A DNA stretch of 64,000 nucleotides. Source: Pleurotus ostreatus/Saccharomyces cerevisiae fusant. Its lineage: Eukaryota; Opisthokonta. The notes under the pieces are model-generated. The model had not been told where the DNA came from. It saw only the letters and a program-made list of their open reading frames with translations, and did not search any database. The position numbers were made by a program, and so were the translations under genes. Of this stretch, positions 10,961 to 21,196 are shown in pieces; the first letter of the stretch is position 1; every line of letters begins with the position of its first letter. The stretch covers positions 1 to 64,000 of the forward strand of contig JAMQCK010000065.1 of the NCBI GenBank assembly GCA_024196135.1, written 5' to 3'.

Positions 10961-13622
10961 ATGGCATCCCGCGCGTCAAGCTTTTGGGCAGACGACAGCA
11001 TGTCCTCTTACCTCCAAGACGAAGACATCGAGGAGCAGGAGCGCCTCGTTGGCGACGGCGACCTCGACGATGGGCGGACGGCGGTGCGTTCTGCAGGTTG
11101 AGGGGACGAGGGGCACCCATCTGATGAGGCATTTCAGCTGGACAGAACGATAGATAGAATAGGCATGGGCTCGTATCAATGGACGTTGCTCTCGCTATGC
11201 GGTTTCGGTGCGCACATATTCAATTCCCTCGCGATGTTTGTAGCTGACGAGATCGTTCTCCAGGCTGGTTAGCTGACAATGTATTTCTTTGCTCCTCCGA
11301 CGTCGAACGAAGCCTGGCAGGCGGCTTTGGGACTGACGTCTGCGTCTGCCCGCCGGTGCTAACCGCGCGCGACAGATGTGGATAGAAGCGGTGGCGATCA
11401 TCCTCCCCAGAGTTCAGAGGCATTACGACGGTGCGTGGCTTGCATCCCCTACCATCATCGTGTTCTCATCCTATGCGCAGTACCCGACAACCATGTTGGG
11501 ACCTTGTCGTCGACTATGTTTGTGCGTACCAGAAATCCCTTCGTATATCATCCCCCTCACCTACTCTCCAGGCTGGCATGATGTTCGGCGCCGTAGGCTG
11601 GGGAAGCTGTACGTCGTGCCATCGGCGCCTACGCAGCCATCCATACTCATCCCCGCTCAGGCTCCGATCTCTTCGGTCGCAGCACCGCGTTCAACGCAAC
11701 ACTCTTCTTCACCGCCCTCTTCGGGATCCTCGCCTCTCTCGCAGGCTCCTTCACCCAACTATGCATCGTCCTCTTCTTCCTCGGGTCGTCTGTTGGGGTG
11801 CGTACTAGCCACCAGCCGCACGCGTGGAGCTGACGCCTGTCACAGGGCTCTATGCCTACAGACGGCACGCTACTGCTTGAGCACATGCCGGATGGGAAGC
11901 AGTACCTCGTCACAGCTCTGTCGGTGTTCTTCTCGGTTGGAGCCGTACTGTCTGCGATGATCGGGCTGTTTATCCTGCCGCAAAACTCGTGCTTCGAGGC
12001 CGAGTGCGATGTCGAGACGCAGAATAGGGGATGGAAGTACCTGCTAGCTGTCCTGGGCGTCATTGTGAGTGCGAGAGCCGTAGATCGTCCGTGTCGCTAA
12101 CCCAATGCGCAGACTCTGGCCATGTTCTTCGCGCGCATGGTGTTCTTCCGACTTCACGAGTCGCCGCGATACCTCGTCCACGCTGGGCGGCACCAGGAAG
12201 CTTTACAGAGCCTACAAATGATTTCGCGCTTCAATGGCGCAGACCTATCACTCAAACTAGCCGACGTGCATGATGACCTGCACCCCGAGGATGCGGATGC
12301 GAAGGAGGACGATGATCCGTCTCTAGCACGTCGGTCATCCTCACTGCGTCGATCATCGACGCTGGTCGATGCGGGCGACGACCTGGACGATGAAGGCAAC
12401 CAGCGCCCACGGCACCCGCGACACACCTCGAGTACTGGGTTCGCCAATCTCGACGCGGATGGGCTGCCTGACTACAGTTCGACGGAACCCAACACACCAG
12501 AATCCGGCCTTCGCGACGACGTGGCGAAGATACCCTCCGTGTCCCCTCCACGGACGCGGCCATCCCTCTCCACCTCACCACCGCGCACATCCCTCTCGCG
12601 GCCCTCCCTCTCCGTCCGCCCCCGCCCCCTCAACACCACGCGCGCGAGCATGATGTCGCGGCGGCGGTCCTCGGTGTACGAGGTCGAGCGCAAGGTGTGC
12701 GCATTCCTGCCGCAGTTTATCAGGCGGCCGCTGTGGGCGTGGTGGGACCGGGTGATGCTGACGCTGACCCCGGAGTGGGCGAAGACGACCATCGTGGTGT
12801 GGGTGGTGTGGTGTGCGATGAGTGCAGGTGAGTGGTCAAGTTCTTTTTCCGTCCTCATTCAGGGGAGGGACGAGTTTTTGCGACACTGGGCACTGACGCG
12901 ACTCTAGCATTCACGATGTTCAACATCTTCCTGCCGAAGCTGCTGGAGTCGAAGGGGACACCGACGTCTTCGATGGCCGATCCGAGCTCGCTGACCGCGA
13001 GCTTGTGGGATTTGGCCATCTTCACCATCGGCGGGTGTCCGGGGTCTATCGTCAGTGGAATTACTTGTTTTCGTGCCGCTAAATTGACACCTCCCACAGC
13101 TCGGAGCCTACATGGTGCGTTCCAGCATCGGCCGAAGGTGGTCGTTGGCGGGAAGCACGTTCGCCACCGGGGCATTCTGCCTCCTCTTCGTAGCCGTGGA
13201 AAGCTCGTGGGCCGTGCGGGCTACGACCGTGGGGCTCAGTCTGAACTCGACCATCATGTGGGCCGTGCTCTATGGCTGGACGCCGGAGATCTTCAGCACT
13301 GAAGGTTAGTTCCCGTTTGCAGTGATCGTGGCGACACACGTTGCTGACCTTTCTGTTCAGTCCGCGGCACGGCGTGTGGGATTGCGTCTGCGCTTTCAAG
13401 AGTGTGAGTGGTCATGTCATGTGTGCTGAAGGCGACGCTGACGACAAACGCAGAGGCGGGATGATCTCGCCCGTTCTCGGAGGTGTGCTGTTGATGATCA
13501 GCAAGTCGCTGCCGCTCTACGTGTCCGCGACGATGTTCACGGTCGCCGGCTTCTGCATACTTCTACTGCGGGAGGATGAGGGAGAGGGGCGGTTGAAGGG
13601 GAAGACCGTCCTTGCGCACTAG
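10961..13622 (+). CDS. MFS transporter, SV2/SVOP-like
   Basis: The CDS has 13 exons: 10961..11083, 11138..11207, 11264..11280, 11376..11430, 11481..11521, 11572..11608, 11661..11797, 11846..12064, 12113..12827, 12908..13050, 13100..13304, 13361..13403 and 13454..13622; 657 residues. It is a major facilitator membrane carrier with two six-helix halves and a long Ser/Pro/Arg-rich cytoplasmic loop (about residues 290-400). Family signatures are GWLADNMWIEAVAIILP in helix 1 and a D-L-F-G-R-S loop after helix 2. In the second half there is IGRRWSLAGS and PEIFSTEVRGTACGIASALSRVGG before the last helices. The acidic N-terminus is cytosolic. Substrate unknown; relatives carry organic ions or sugars. 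The next in-frame ATG at 11000 is an alternative start. Confidence 0.88.
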
Positions 13623-13893
13623 CCTGCGTTTTGTTCTGACAGTGCGCGAGGCGAGGTCAGTGAGGCACGGTTGCTTATCATATTTTGCATCGTATTTGGG
13701 ACTCTCACCTACATGATGATGTACGCATGATCTACGACGCATAACAAGGATATTCGTATCGCCATGCCTGACTACCTTCCTCCCAACCCTACAAGGTGAG
13801 TGCCTATAAGGCTCAATATAGTATGATACACATGAGTAAGATACAGTAGCGACGCGCAGGTGGTGATACAGTGTTTATCGTCCGCAAAAGAAC

Positions 13894-15311
13894 CTATTTA
13901 CTGGGCTTGACATGGTTCTTCCACTGCCTATGCGCCTGATCGAACGCTTCTCTGGAGATCTTCCCTTTCTTGTACTTCTTCGTCCACTTCTCCGCGAACT
14001 TGTACCAGTCACCATCCGCTTCCCCGGGCTCATCGTCCATCTCTCCGGGGTCGGCGTCGATGGCGAACGACGGAGACTCGGGGAACCTCGTCCACTCGCG
14101 GTTCGCCAGTGTCGCGCCCAAGAGTTCGAGATTATTGATCGTCCACTTCATCATGAGGTCGACTTCGGTCCTCGGGATCTGCTTCCCAGCTAGTCTCTCC
14201 ATCCACTGGTGTATTGCGCGCACGTCCTCGCCGCCGATTGCGGACCCGCTGGTGCGGATGGCCCTCTGAAGCGCCGGGTCTCGCAGGACGGACGCGCGGC
14301 TGCGCTCCTGCGTCAACGGAATGATACGCTTCTGGAACTCGCGCTCGTAGAGGTATGCAGGCGCGTATCGCATCACCTCTGACGGCGGGCAGTGCGAATT
14401 GCGGTACGGCTCCGTCGGGATGAGCGTGCACATGTTGAACGTGTACATGTCGAGGTCGAGAGTAACTTCTTCCCCGCGGATCGTGCGGAACCAGAGCCAG
14501 TAATGCTCGTTCGGGTCCTCGCCCATCCAGAAGCGCAGGTCCGGGGCGCTGAAGTAGGCGAAGCGATCCTGCGTCTTGACGTCCGCGCTCCCCTTCGCGA
14601 TCCCAAAGTCTGCGATCGGCGAGCTGCGGTACTTGAGGCGAAGGCGGGGCTGGGGCTTGCCATCCGGCGATGCCTCCTTCGGCACGTAGGTTGTCGTGTA
14701 CATCTCGGAGAGGAGGGCGAGGCAGATGGAAGTGAGGATAGACAACGAGTTGCCCTCGCGGAGAAAGCGGCTCGTGAGCTTCTTGCGGATTGCGTCTGTC
14801 TGGCCTGTGGGCCACCAGCGCGCTGTGCAATTATATGTGAAGGGGACGGGGTCGCCGAGCATGACGAGTTTGGCGGAGGATCCATCGTGAAAGCGGGTAG
14901 GAGGGACTCCTGGGTTGGGGGAGTTGAGGATTTCGTGCACTACGGCGGGGTGGATGGGTCTCTCGGGGTGCACGCGACTGATTTCGGCGAGCAGAGCGAG
15001 GAAAGGGTAGAAGGAGGTGAGGCTTATGCGGTCAGTTTTGCCTGGTCAGTCGATCAGCTATGGCGCAGTAAAGTAGTGGTAGCGCGTACCGCATGCCCGC
15101 TTGTGCTCAGGCCAGTCCGTTGTTTGGCATTGTGCACCACAGTATATGCGCTATACGATCGACTGAGTTCCCCCAGAAAACGCGTGCCCAACTGTGCACG
15201 TACCTCCCCGCACCTCGAGCAGAGGCGTATGTCGTTCGTGGTACTGCATACAGCGCATTTGTCAAGCCTCTCGAGGGGAAGGTAGACTTTCCTCTCCTTC
15301 GCGTTCCGCAT
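13894..15311 (-). CDS. MYND-type zinc finger protein
   Basis: The CDS is join(13894..15041,15090..15150,15204..15311), with introns of 48 and 53 bp, giving 438 residues. The MYND finger is N-terminal (about residues 19-56): CAVC, CSRC, RIYCGAQCQ and H-x3-C, all eight zinc ligands present. It is split over two exons by an intron directly before RIYC. The 380-residue remainder has no named domain. It contains a HYWLWFRTIRGEEVTLDLDMYTFN stretch (seen as alternating aromatic and acidic residues) that is typical of a family of mushroom MYND proteins. Function unknown. It differs from the MYND gene at 996-2209, whose finger is C-terminal. Confidence 0.8.
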
Positions 15312-15708
15312 AGTGATTGGGACAGACTTGCTGGACGCGAAGACTTGCCAACAATCACGACGTTCGACGACCGATCGGCGCTTGCAGATAATTCAGACAG
15401 AGTTAGTTTCAAGGTGCCATAGGCAAGTGATATAGTAGGGAAAAGTCTCCAGATGATGAGAGTTCAAGACAAGTCAAAGCGGCGGTGGCGTTGCCGTAAG
15501 CGCCCAAGAAGAACAAGAACTTCCAAATCAGGCAACAATTCCAGTGAAGGCGCTTTCGCAGCCATGGCATTATCAAAGTAGAGAAAAAGTAGAAGGTATA
15601 TACATGTCAATCCAAGAGTCCGAAGTTCGATAGAGCGCCATCGCTCAATCTAAGCCCATCCCGAGAGTCGTCTGAATCCCCCGAAAACACGATATCCCTC
15701 TGATGATT

Positions 15709-16009
15709 GTCGCTACCAGCTGCAGCAATCCTGATGCCAGTCCCAAACTCGTAACTCAGCGCCACTACCAGCTGTAGCGTTGACTGTTCCCAAGCCGTTA
15801 CCATCTACGACTACCTACAGGGGTCCCCTGGACCAAATGGACGTCGCTACCAGCTGCGATGTCCAAGAACCCATATCAGCGCTGCTACCAGCTGCAGCGC
15901 CGACGCCGCCTCAGCTACGGCTGAACAAACCCATAAGCCGTTACCAGCTACGGCCAAAAACCCACGAGGACTGTCCCAAAAAGCACCAAAAGCCGTTACC
16001 AACTACGGC
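15709..16009. repeat. array of degenerate hairpin repeats with TACCAGCT core
   Basis: Seven copies of TACCAGCT or a one-base variant start at 15714, 15766, 15799, 15848, 15886, 15942 and 15997. Spacings are 52, 33, 49, 38, 56 and 55 bases. Each core is flanked by short complementary arms whose sequence differs between copies but stays paired. Examples are GCGCTGC/GCAGCGC (copy 5), GCCGT/ACGGC (copy 6), AGCCGT/ACGGCT (copy 7) and seven of eight pairs in copy 4. A relic with GCCG/CGGC arms lies at 15905-15921. Copies 1-3 are more degenerate. The array reads as small stem-loops, not as coding sequence. Confidence 0.7.
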
Positions 16010-16024
16010 TGAGCCCACAAGGAT

Positions 16025-16088
16025 GTGTATCCAACTTGCGTGTCGTTGCCGGCCGCGGTTCCGGCAGCGACACGCAAGTTGGATACAC
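16025..16088. repeat. 64-bp near-perfect inverted repeat
   Basis: Two 28-base arms (16025-16052 and 16061-16088) are complementary at 27 of 28 positions around an 8-base centre that includes CCGCGG. The arms begin GTGTATCCAACTTGCG. It follows the hairpin array by 15 bases. In RNA or single-stranded DNA it would form a very stable stem. There are no obvious target-site duplications at its ends. Confidence 0.85.
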
Positions 16089-16312
16089 GTCCAAAGACGA
16101 CGACAGACGGAATGGCAAACAACGGAAACGTACAACGGGCCAGCCGAGCGGAGACAGTAAAGGTAAGTAGTGTCCAATGTCACGGCCCCATTGTCCAAGG
16201 TCCAATGTCCAGTTAGTCCAAGAGAAGAAGAAATCTGAAGAGTGAATTCAGCGACTGCGATAAGATACAACAAGACAGATCAACTCACCTAAATCACCAC
16301 TCCACAAACCGA

Positions 16313-17656
16313 TTAAGACAGGACGATGTCCCAATGGCGCTCGATGCCAATCCTCCACAGGTCCTCGTTGCGCGACCACTTGTCCGACGAGGGCAGACAG
16401 CCGACCTCGACCGCGCCCTCCCCCAATATAGCCGCCAATCCCGGTACTTTGTCGGTGTCCGGGAGGTATGACTTCGTCGGCTCGCACTCGTCGTCCAGCG
16501 CGAAGGTCGGGACGTCGAAGGACGGGAGGGCGGGGTGCGTCTCGGGGGTGACGATGGCGGTGCTCTGCTCCGAGGTCGACCCGTGCGCCAGCGCAGGGAC
16601 GGAGTCGTAGGTAAAGCGGCGGGTGTAGCCGAGGAGGGGCGCGCGACAATAGTGGTGCTCGTCGGGCGCCTGGGGCGCTGTGACGACAAGCACTGGCGGG
16701 GCGTCCCCCGCGATGTAGTCGCAAGCCTGTTGATCCTCGGTCGCCGCGTCCATCGCGTCCGTCGTCTCGTCGTCGAAGCCGGCGTAGAAAGTGCGGATCC
16801 CTCGGAGTCGTGCAGCAAACTCGACGAGGGTGGGGCGTTCGAGCGGGTGAATGGAGAAGACGTCGAGGAGGAGGTCGCGCAATGTAGGCGAGATGTGGCA
16901 TGCGTCGAGCGCGGCGGAGGGGTTGGTGAGGAAGTCCACGAAGCCCCTGTCGGTGCGGTCCGCCTTGCTCCAGGGTGTGAGGCCCGTGGTGACGGCAATG
17001 AGGGTGATGCCGAGCGCCCACACGTCCGCGCTATCGTTCCACACGTATCCTGTTGAGAACTCCGGCGCACCCAGCGCTTCCGGCGCCATAAACTGATTCG
17101 TCCCGGTGCCGCTCGTGCCCGAAGGTGATATCGCGGCGAGGCCAAAGTCGGTGAGGAGCCATGACTGGTAGTCGTCCGACACGAGGATGTTGGCCGGCTT
17201 GATGTCGCGGTGGTAGACGCCGTGCGCATGACAGTGGGCGACGGCGTCCACGAGTTGGAGGAAGCACCGCTTGATGAGGTCGGTCCGGCCAAGGTAGACC
17301 TCCTTGCCGATGATGGACTGGAGGTCGCCGTTGTGCATGTACTCGAGGACGAAGCAGAGGGCATTAGGGGTTTCGAGCATGCCGAGGAAGGCGACGACGT
17401 TGGGATGGAGGGAGAGACGAGCGTGTATGTTGTGTTCGCGGCGCAGCCGCTTGTGGTCATGATCGCCATTCGGGTTCTTGCGCTGCACCTTGAGAGCGAC
17501 AGACGCGCCGAGGATGAGATTGTCCGCGGCGCGGTAGACGGCGCCGAAGCTGCCTTTTCCGATAATCTTCTGGATGGTGTATCGACCAGCGAGTACGTCT
17601 CCGGGCTGATAGTAGATGTAGGAGGTAGAGTTCGAAGAGGTCATAGCAGAAGACAT
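16313..17656 (-). CDS. serine/threonine protein kinase
   Basis: A single exon of 447 residues. The catalytic domain covers about residues 25-290: glycine loop GKGSFGAVY, VALK lysine, catalytic loop HRDIKPANIL, DFG, and APE preceded by GTNQFMAPE. All essential residues are present, so it should be active. A 150-residue C-terminal tail has no known domain. The kinase domain resembles the fungal Ran1/Pat1-VHS1 and CAMK-like group (GVYHRDIKPANILVS, SADVWALGITL). The subgroup is an inference from overall wording. The start at 17656 places the glycine loop at the usual distance from the N-terminus; an in-frame upstream ATG exists at about 17779. No introns, unlike most neighbours. Confidence 0.93.
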   Translation of the reverse strand: MSSAMTSSNSTSYIYYQPGDVLAGRYTIQKIIGKGSFGAVYRAADNLILGASVALKVQRKNPNGDHDHKRLRREHNIHARLSLHPNVVAFLGMLETPNALCFVLEYMHNGDLQSIIGKEVYLGRTDLIKRCFLQLVDAVAHCHAHGVYHRDIKPANILVSDDYQSWLLTDFGLAAISPSGTSGTGTNQFMAPEALGAPEFSTGYVWNDSADVWALGITLIAVTTGLTPWSKADRTDRGFVDFLTNPSAALDACHISPTLRDLLLDVFSIHPLERPTLVEFAARLRGIRTFYAGFDDETTDAMDAATEDQQACDYIAGDAPPVLVVTAPQAPDEHHYCRAPLLGYTRRFTYDSVPALAHGSTSEQSTAIVTPETHPALPSFDVPTFALDDECEPTKSYLPDTDKVPGLAAILGEGAVEVGCLPSSDKWSRNEDLWRIGIERHWDIVLS

Positions 17657-17866
17657 TGTGAAAAGCAGGTGAAGTGAGGGTGATGGTATGCGGAAAACGG
17701 GAAGCGAAACTTTAGAGAGGAGGGAGGCGCGCTCCTTTTGACCGCGAAGACGCGCCTGTCTCATGGTGAGATATCTCACTCACCTCGGACTCCCCGGGCA
17801 TGCCTCCTCCGGACAGACTGCTAATTGTTTCAACCATCCCTATAGTGATAAAATACATCCAAGGTC

Positions 17867-19239
17867 TCAGTGCACGAGTTTCGATCGGTCGACGCTCAGA
17901 AGGTCGACGATCTTCATCAAGCTGGGGTTACCTCCTAGGCGGTCAATCTCCTGGCGCATCTGCTTCTCTAGGCTATCGAGAACGTCGAGCGTGTACTCGA
18001 AGGACTTCGTCCGGTCCTTCAGGTAAGATATTGTGTGTATCTTAAGCGTCGGGGTCGCCGGGCGCTTCTGTAAGACATCTAGAAGCAATTTCGGTTTAGC
18101 GAAAGCGCGCAAAAGGGGGAAAGGAAAAGAAGTCTCACTGAGAATCTGTCGGTTAGACATGTCCGCGTGTATTCCATGGACGACTGGGAACGAGAATTTG
18201 CCTTCTGTCAGGTCCTCGGCGAAACCCTTGTTCGAGCTATACTGAACCGAAAGTCAGGTGACCGCGTTTCTCGCGAAATAAACATTCCGAACCTCGACGC
18301 TCTGCAGGTTCATGAGATCGTCCCTGATCTGGAAAAATACACCAATGAGGTTGACGAGAGGAATATAATTCCTTGCAAATAGATGATTAGCCTTGACGAT
18401 GGTGGCGCAGAATTCCGCGCTCACATATCCGTATTCTGGGTCGAGCACGCCATCATAAGCCTAATGCCTATGCGAAGCAAGCCTCCGGTCTCTACTTCGT
18501 CATCAGTGTGCGTCCTCATGGACTGTATCGGACGAGCGTACTGTTGTTCACCATATCGATGTACTCGTCCTCCGTGGGGCATTGGAGCGAGTCTCGCCAA
18601 AGAAGTTCAAGTCCCTGGCCCCGGTGGAGGGACAACAGCTCGTCTGCTCTGCGTGAGCGACCGTATATTCCCCTTTATGAATACGCTTACCTGTTACCAA
18701 CTTCTCGACGTCGATGCCCTTTGCGGGCTCCCTGAGCAGAAGCAGCTCGCGATACGCGAGAAAGTAGACGTAGTTCCCTGTGTTAATCGTCTGCGGGACG
18801 CCATAGATCTTGTGCGTGACTTGCATCTCCTTCAGTGATGAGTACGCAAGCCTCAACCGCTCCACTAACCTGGCTTCCCCCTTCGTAGCTGCGAGTCGTC
18901 TTCGATATCGTCAACCCTTCAAAATCATTCAGATCAAGGACAGGCCCTCCTGCAGTGATTCCACTCACATTAAGCTCGCGGAATGTAGCATGTTCACAAT
19001 CTTCGCGATGATCTGTAGCGTGTCGCTCGGCACAGCGAGCCATTTGTTGAACGCGTCGATGAGTTGCGTGCGAAACTCCTTGCCCGGCGTCGAGAGCAGA
19101 TACTCATAAGGTTCAAGTACAGCCTTCCGCTCGTCAGAACTCGTCGGGCAAGTAGATAAGCGATCTGCACCTTCTCGTTCTCCGGAGTCCATGGCGACTC
19201 AGAGGAGAGTCTGGCAAGAATATTGTCATACCTCGACAT
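17867..19239 (-). CDS. trans-prenyl diphosphate synthase (GGPP synthase-like)
   Basis: The CDS has nine exons: 17867..18078, 18139..18241, 18293..18371, 18425..18491, 18542..18643, 18691..18819, 18870..18916, 18969..19123 and 19171..19239; 320 residues. It condenses isopentenyl diphosphate with allylic diphosphates to make the C20 precursor for protein prenylation and terpenoids. The first aspartate-rich motif is in [18 protein letters not shown] and the second in [11 protein letters not shown] (DDLMN, where DDYMN is more usual). KEFR near the N-terminus, the GQGLEL segment and [18 protein letters not shown] are also typical. GGPP synthase fits best over FPP synthase by length and by the absence of the FPP-type motif layout. 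No terpene cyclase is nearby. Confidence 0.92.
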
Positions 19240-19708
19240 GGTGGAGCGGGCCGGATGTTGGTTAAAGGAGACAAGGTTTTACATCAAGTTAAAGTATGAG
19301 AGACATAGGACTTCGCAGTCCAGCATCAGACACGACTGCCGCTGGTGGCGGTACGAAGAGAGAGCTGAGAGCGCCGAATTCGGCTTCGGAAATCTCGGGC
19401 CGAGCACAGCCACTGCGTCACTGAACTTTGCCCAGAGCGACATCAGCCACTCCTCTTGAACCATCATCTCAGCGCAAGGATCGCTTTCTTCAGGCGGCCT
19501 ATACCCTGAGTGGCTCCCCGCGCGCTTTCCGCACTTCTGATCTGTCTCTTGCTTATGGGTCTTTCTGCTTGAACTTCGTAGTTTGTTGTATCAATATAAT
19601 TGCACTTTGCATGGCCGTGGTTCGTTTGGGCTAGTACCTGCTCAGATCACGTACTGATAGTCGCATAGCGTGCTCTCTCTCAGACCTCATCCTGGAATTC
19701 GACTAGCA
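19240..19708. other. intergenic, divergent promoters
   Basis: This lies between the prenyl synthase and the patatin-like gene, which are transcribed away from each other. No other signal recognised. Confidence 0.45.
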
Positions 19709-20907
19709 ATGCCTCTCGTGAAGCCGCAATACAGGAGGTGTACGCGTCGTTGACCGTTCCCGGCCCAGGCGTACGTTTACTAGCCTTCGGTGTGTTATGT
19801 ATCATACGAAGAGGTCGATGGGGTGGCTTACCTCGCATTAGATGATGGCGGCATCCGCGGACTCACTATGCTTCTTCTGCTGCGCAAGATTTTCCTCAGG
19901 ATACAACAAGCGTCCTGTTTACCGGCGATGCCTCTTCCATGCGAATACTTCGACATCATAGGTGGCAGTGGCACAGGAGGGTGAGAAGGATTTCTGCATT
20001 TTGGCTTGGACGTCGCTGACTCTGTTCTAGCTTCATTGCGCTGCTGCTTGGCCGCCTGCGCCTCTCAATTGAGAACGCTATCGAATGCTACGGACGGCTA
20101 GTAAGGCAGGTTTTTGCGCAGATCAAAGGAGACGGTAGCTTCAGAGCTAGTCACCTCGAAAAAGTTGTCAAGGAGATATCCAGACGCTATGGGGACGGGC
20201 AAGATACGCCCTTGTTCGACACTCAGCCGTCAGTTTGCAAGACGTAAGTCTCAGTCGTATCGCTCCTACGGCGTAACTGAAGGCTCGTCAGGTTCGTATG
20301 TGTTCGAGAAGATGCCGGTTCAGGCGACATTGCATCTCGTAGACTGCGGACCTACGCGCATCCCGTGGATCCCACCATGCAGTGTACGCTCATGGAGGCC
20401 GTTCGGGCCACTATGGGCAACTCAACGTTCTTCAAACCGATCTGTGTTCGGAGAGGTGATTCCACCATCACTTTGCTGGACGCGGGTGAAAGCCATTACA
20501 ATCCGGTCTTCGACGTCTTGGAGGAGGCAGAACTCATCTATCCCGCACGCTACATCGCGTATTACCTCAGTCTGGGCGCAGGCACGGTCAGCACAGTCGG
20601 CGAAAACTCATCTCGCATCTTCTCCACTCAGCCCAGACTCCCTATGCCTACCCTCACCGCGGTTCGACATCTAGCTCATTGCTGCGACTCGACCGCAGCT
20701 TCCTTCGAAGAGCACCATAGAGACCTGGGACGCAAGTACGTTCGGGTGACGCCGAATCAGCCTCTGCGCGATGGGAGAATACCTTGGGAAGAGGCGGAGG
20801 ATCTTGATGCCCTTGTGACTCCTTACCTCGACACGGTTCAGCAACAAGTACGGACACTCACCGTCTTAATGCACAATCAAATAACTGCGCGCGGAGGTAG
20901 ACGCTGA
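19709..20907 (+). CDS. patatin-like protein with altered catalytic motif
   Basis: The model is join(19709..19717,19784..19980,20031..20243,20292..20907), 344 residues. The first 9-nt exon is tentative; the other exons are firm. The patatin fold is recognisable: LALDDGGIRGL at the oxyanion site, FDIIGGSGTGGFIALLLGRL at the nucleophile elbow, and LLDAGESHYNPVF where DGG/DGA-x-NNP is usual. Two departures matter. The first glycine of DGGGIRG is Asp. At the elbow the usual G-T-S-T-G reads G-S-G-T-G, so the serine nucleophile position is Gly. It may be a dead lipase retained for binding, or use the neighbouring Ser; the latter is unlikely. The gene lies head to tail with a DUF6535 gene. Confidence 0.75.
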
Positions 20908-21196
20908 GAGGTCAAGACGCTCCTGGTATACATGACGTTCGATATATGTACAGTAAACTCCGTCAATACGACAAAGCGGTCATCGAGAGTACGGTAGCAG
21001 GTACTAATGACAAAAGACGGCAAGATCAGGCAGGTATCTCACCTGAATGGCAGGCCATCAAGCTGGGTTCCTGACTAAACTCGCTTACCATCGCGGGGCT
21101 GGAATTCCCAGGCGCAACCATGTGTTTACATCGTGGAACAAGCCGTCTTCCTTCTTGTCCACTCACACCATCGATCGCTACTACCTGGCCGCCACA

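Larger units (their letters stand above)
15312..16312. other. intergenic with hairpin-repeat array
   Basis: A 1-kb gene-free stretch between the MYND gene's promoter and the 3' end of the kinase gene. Its centre (15709-16088) is filled with small palindromic repeats and one long hairpin, listed separately. Nothing else is recognised. Confidence 0.7.

Noticed and set aside
15709..16009. CRISPR-like spaced repeats
   Set aside because: Repeats are too short and degenerate, spacing varies from 33 to 56, and the genome is eukaryotic.
16294..17469. 391-codon ORF in another frame of the kinase gene
   Set aside because: Ser/Arg/Thr-rich shadow of the kinase frame, which carries every catalytic motif.
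17867..19239. Terpene biosynthetic gene cluster around the prenyl synthase
   Set aside because: No terpene cyclase, P450 or other tailoring enzyme lies within the window; neighbours are a kinase and a patatin-like protein.
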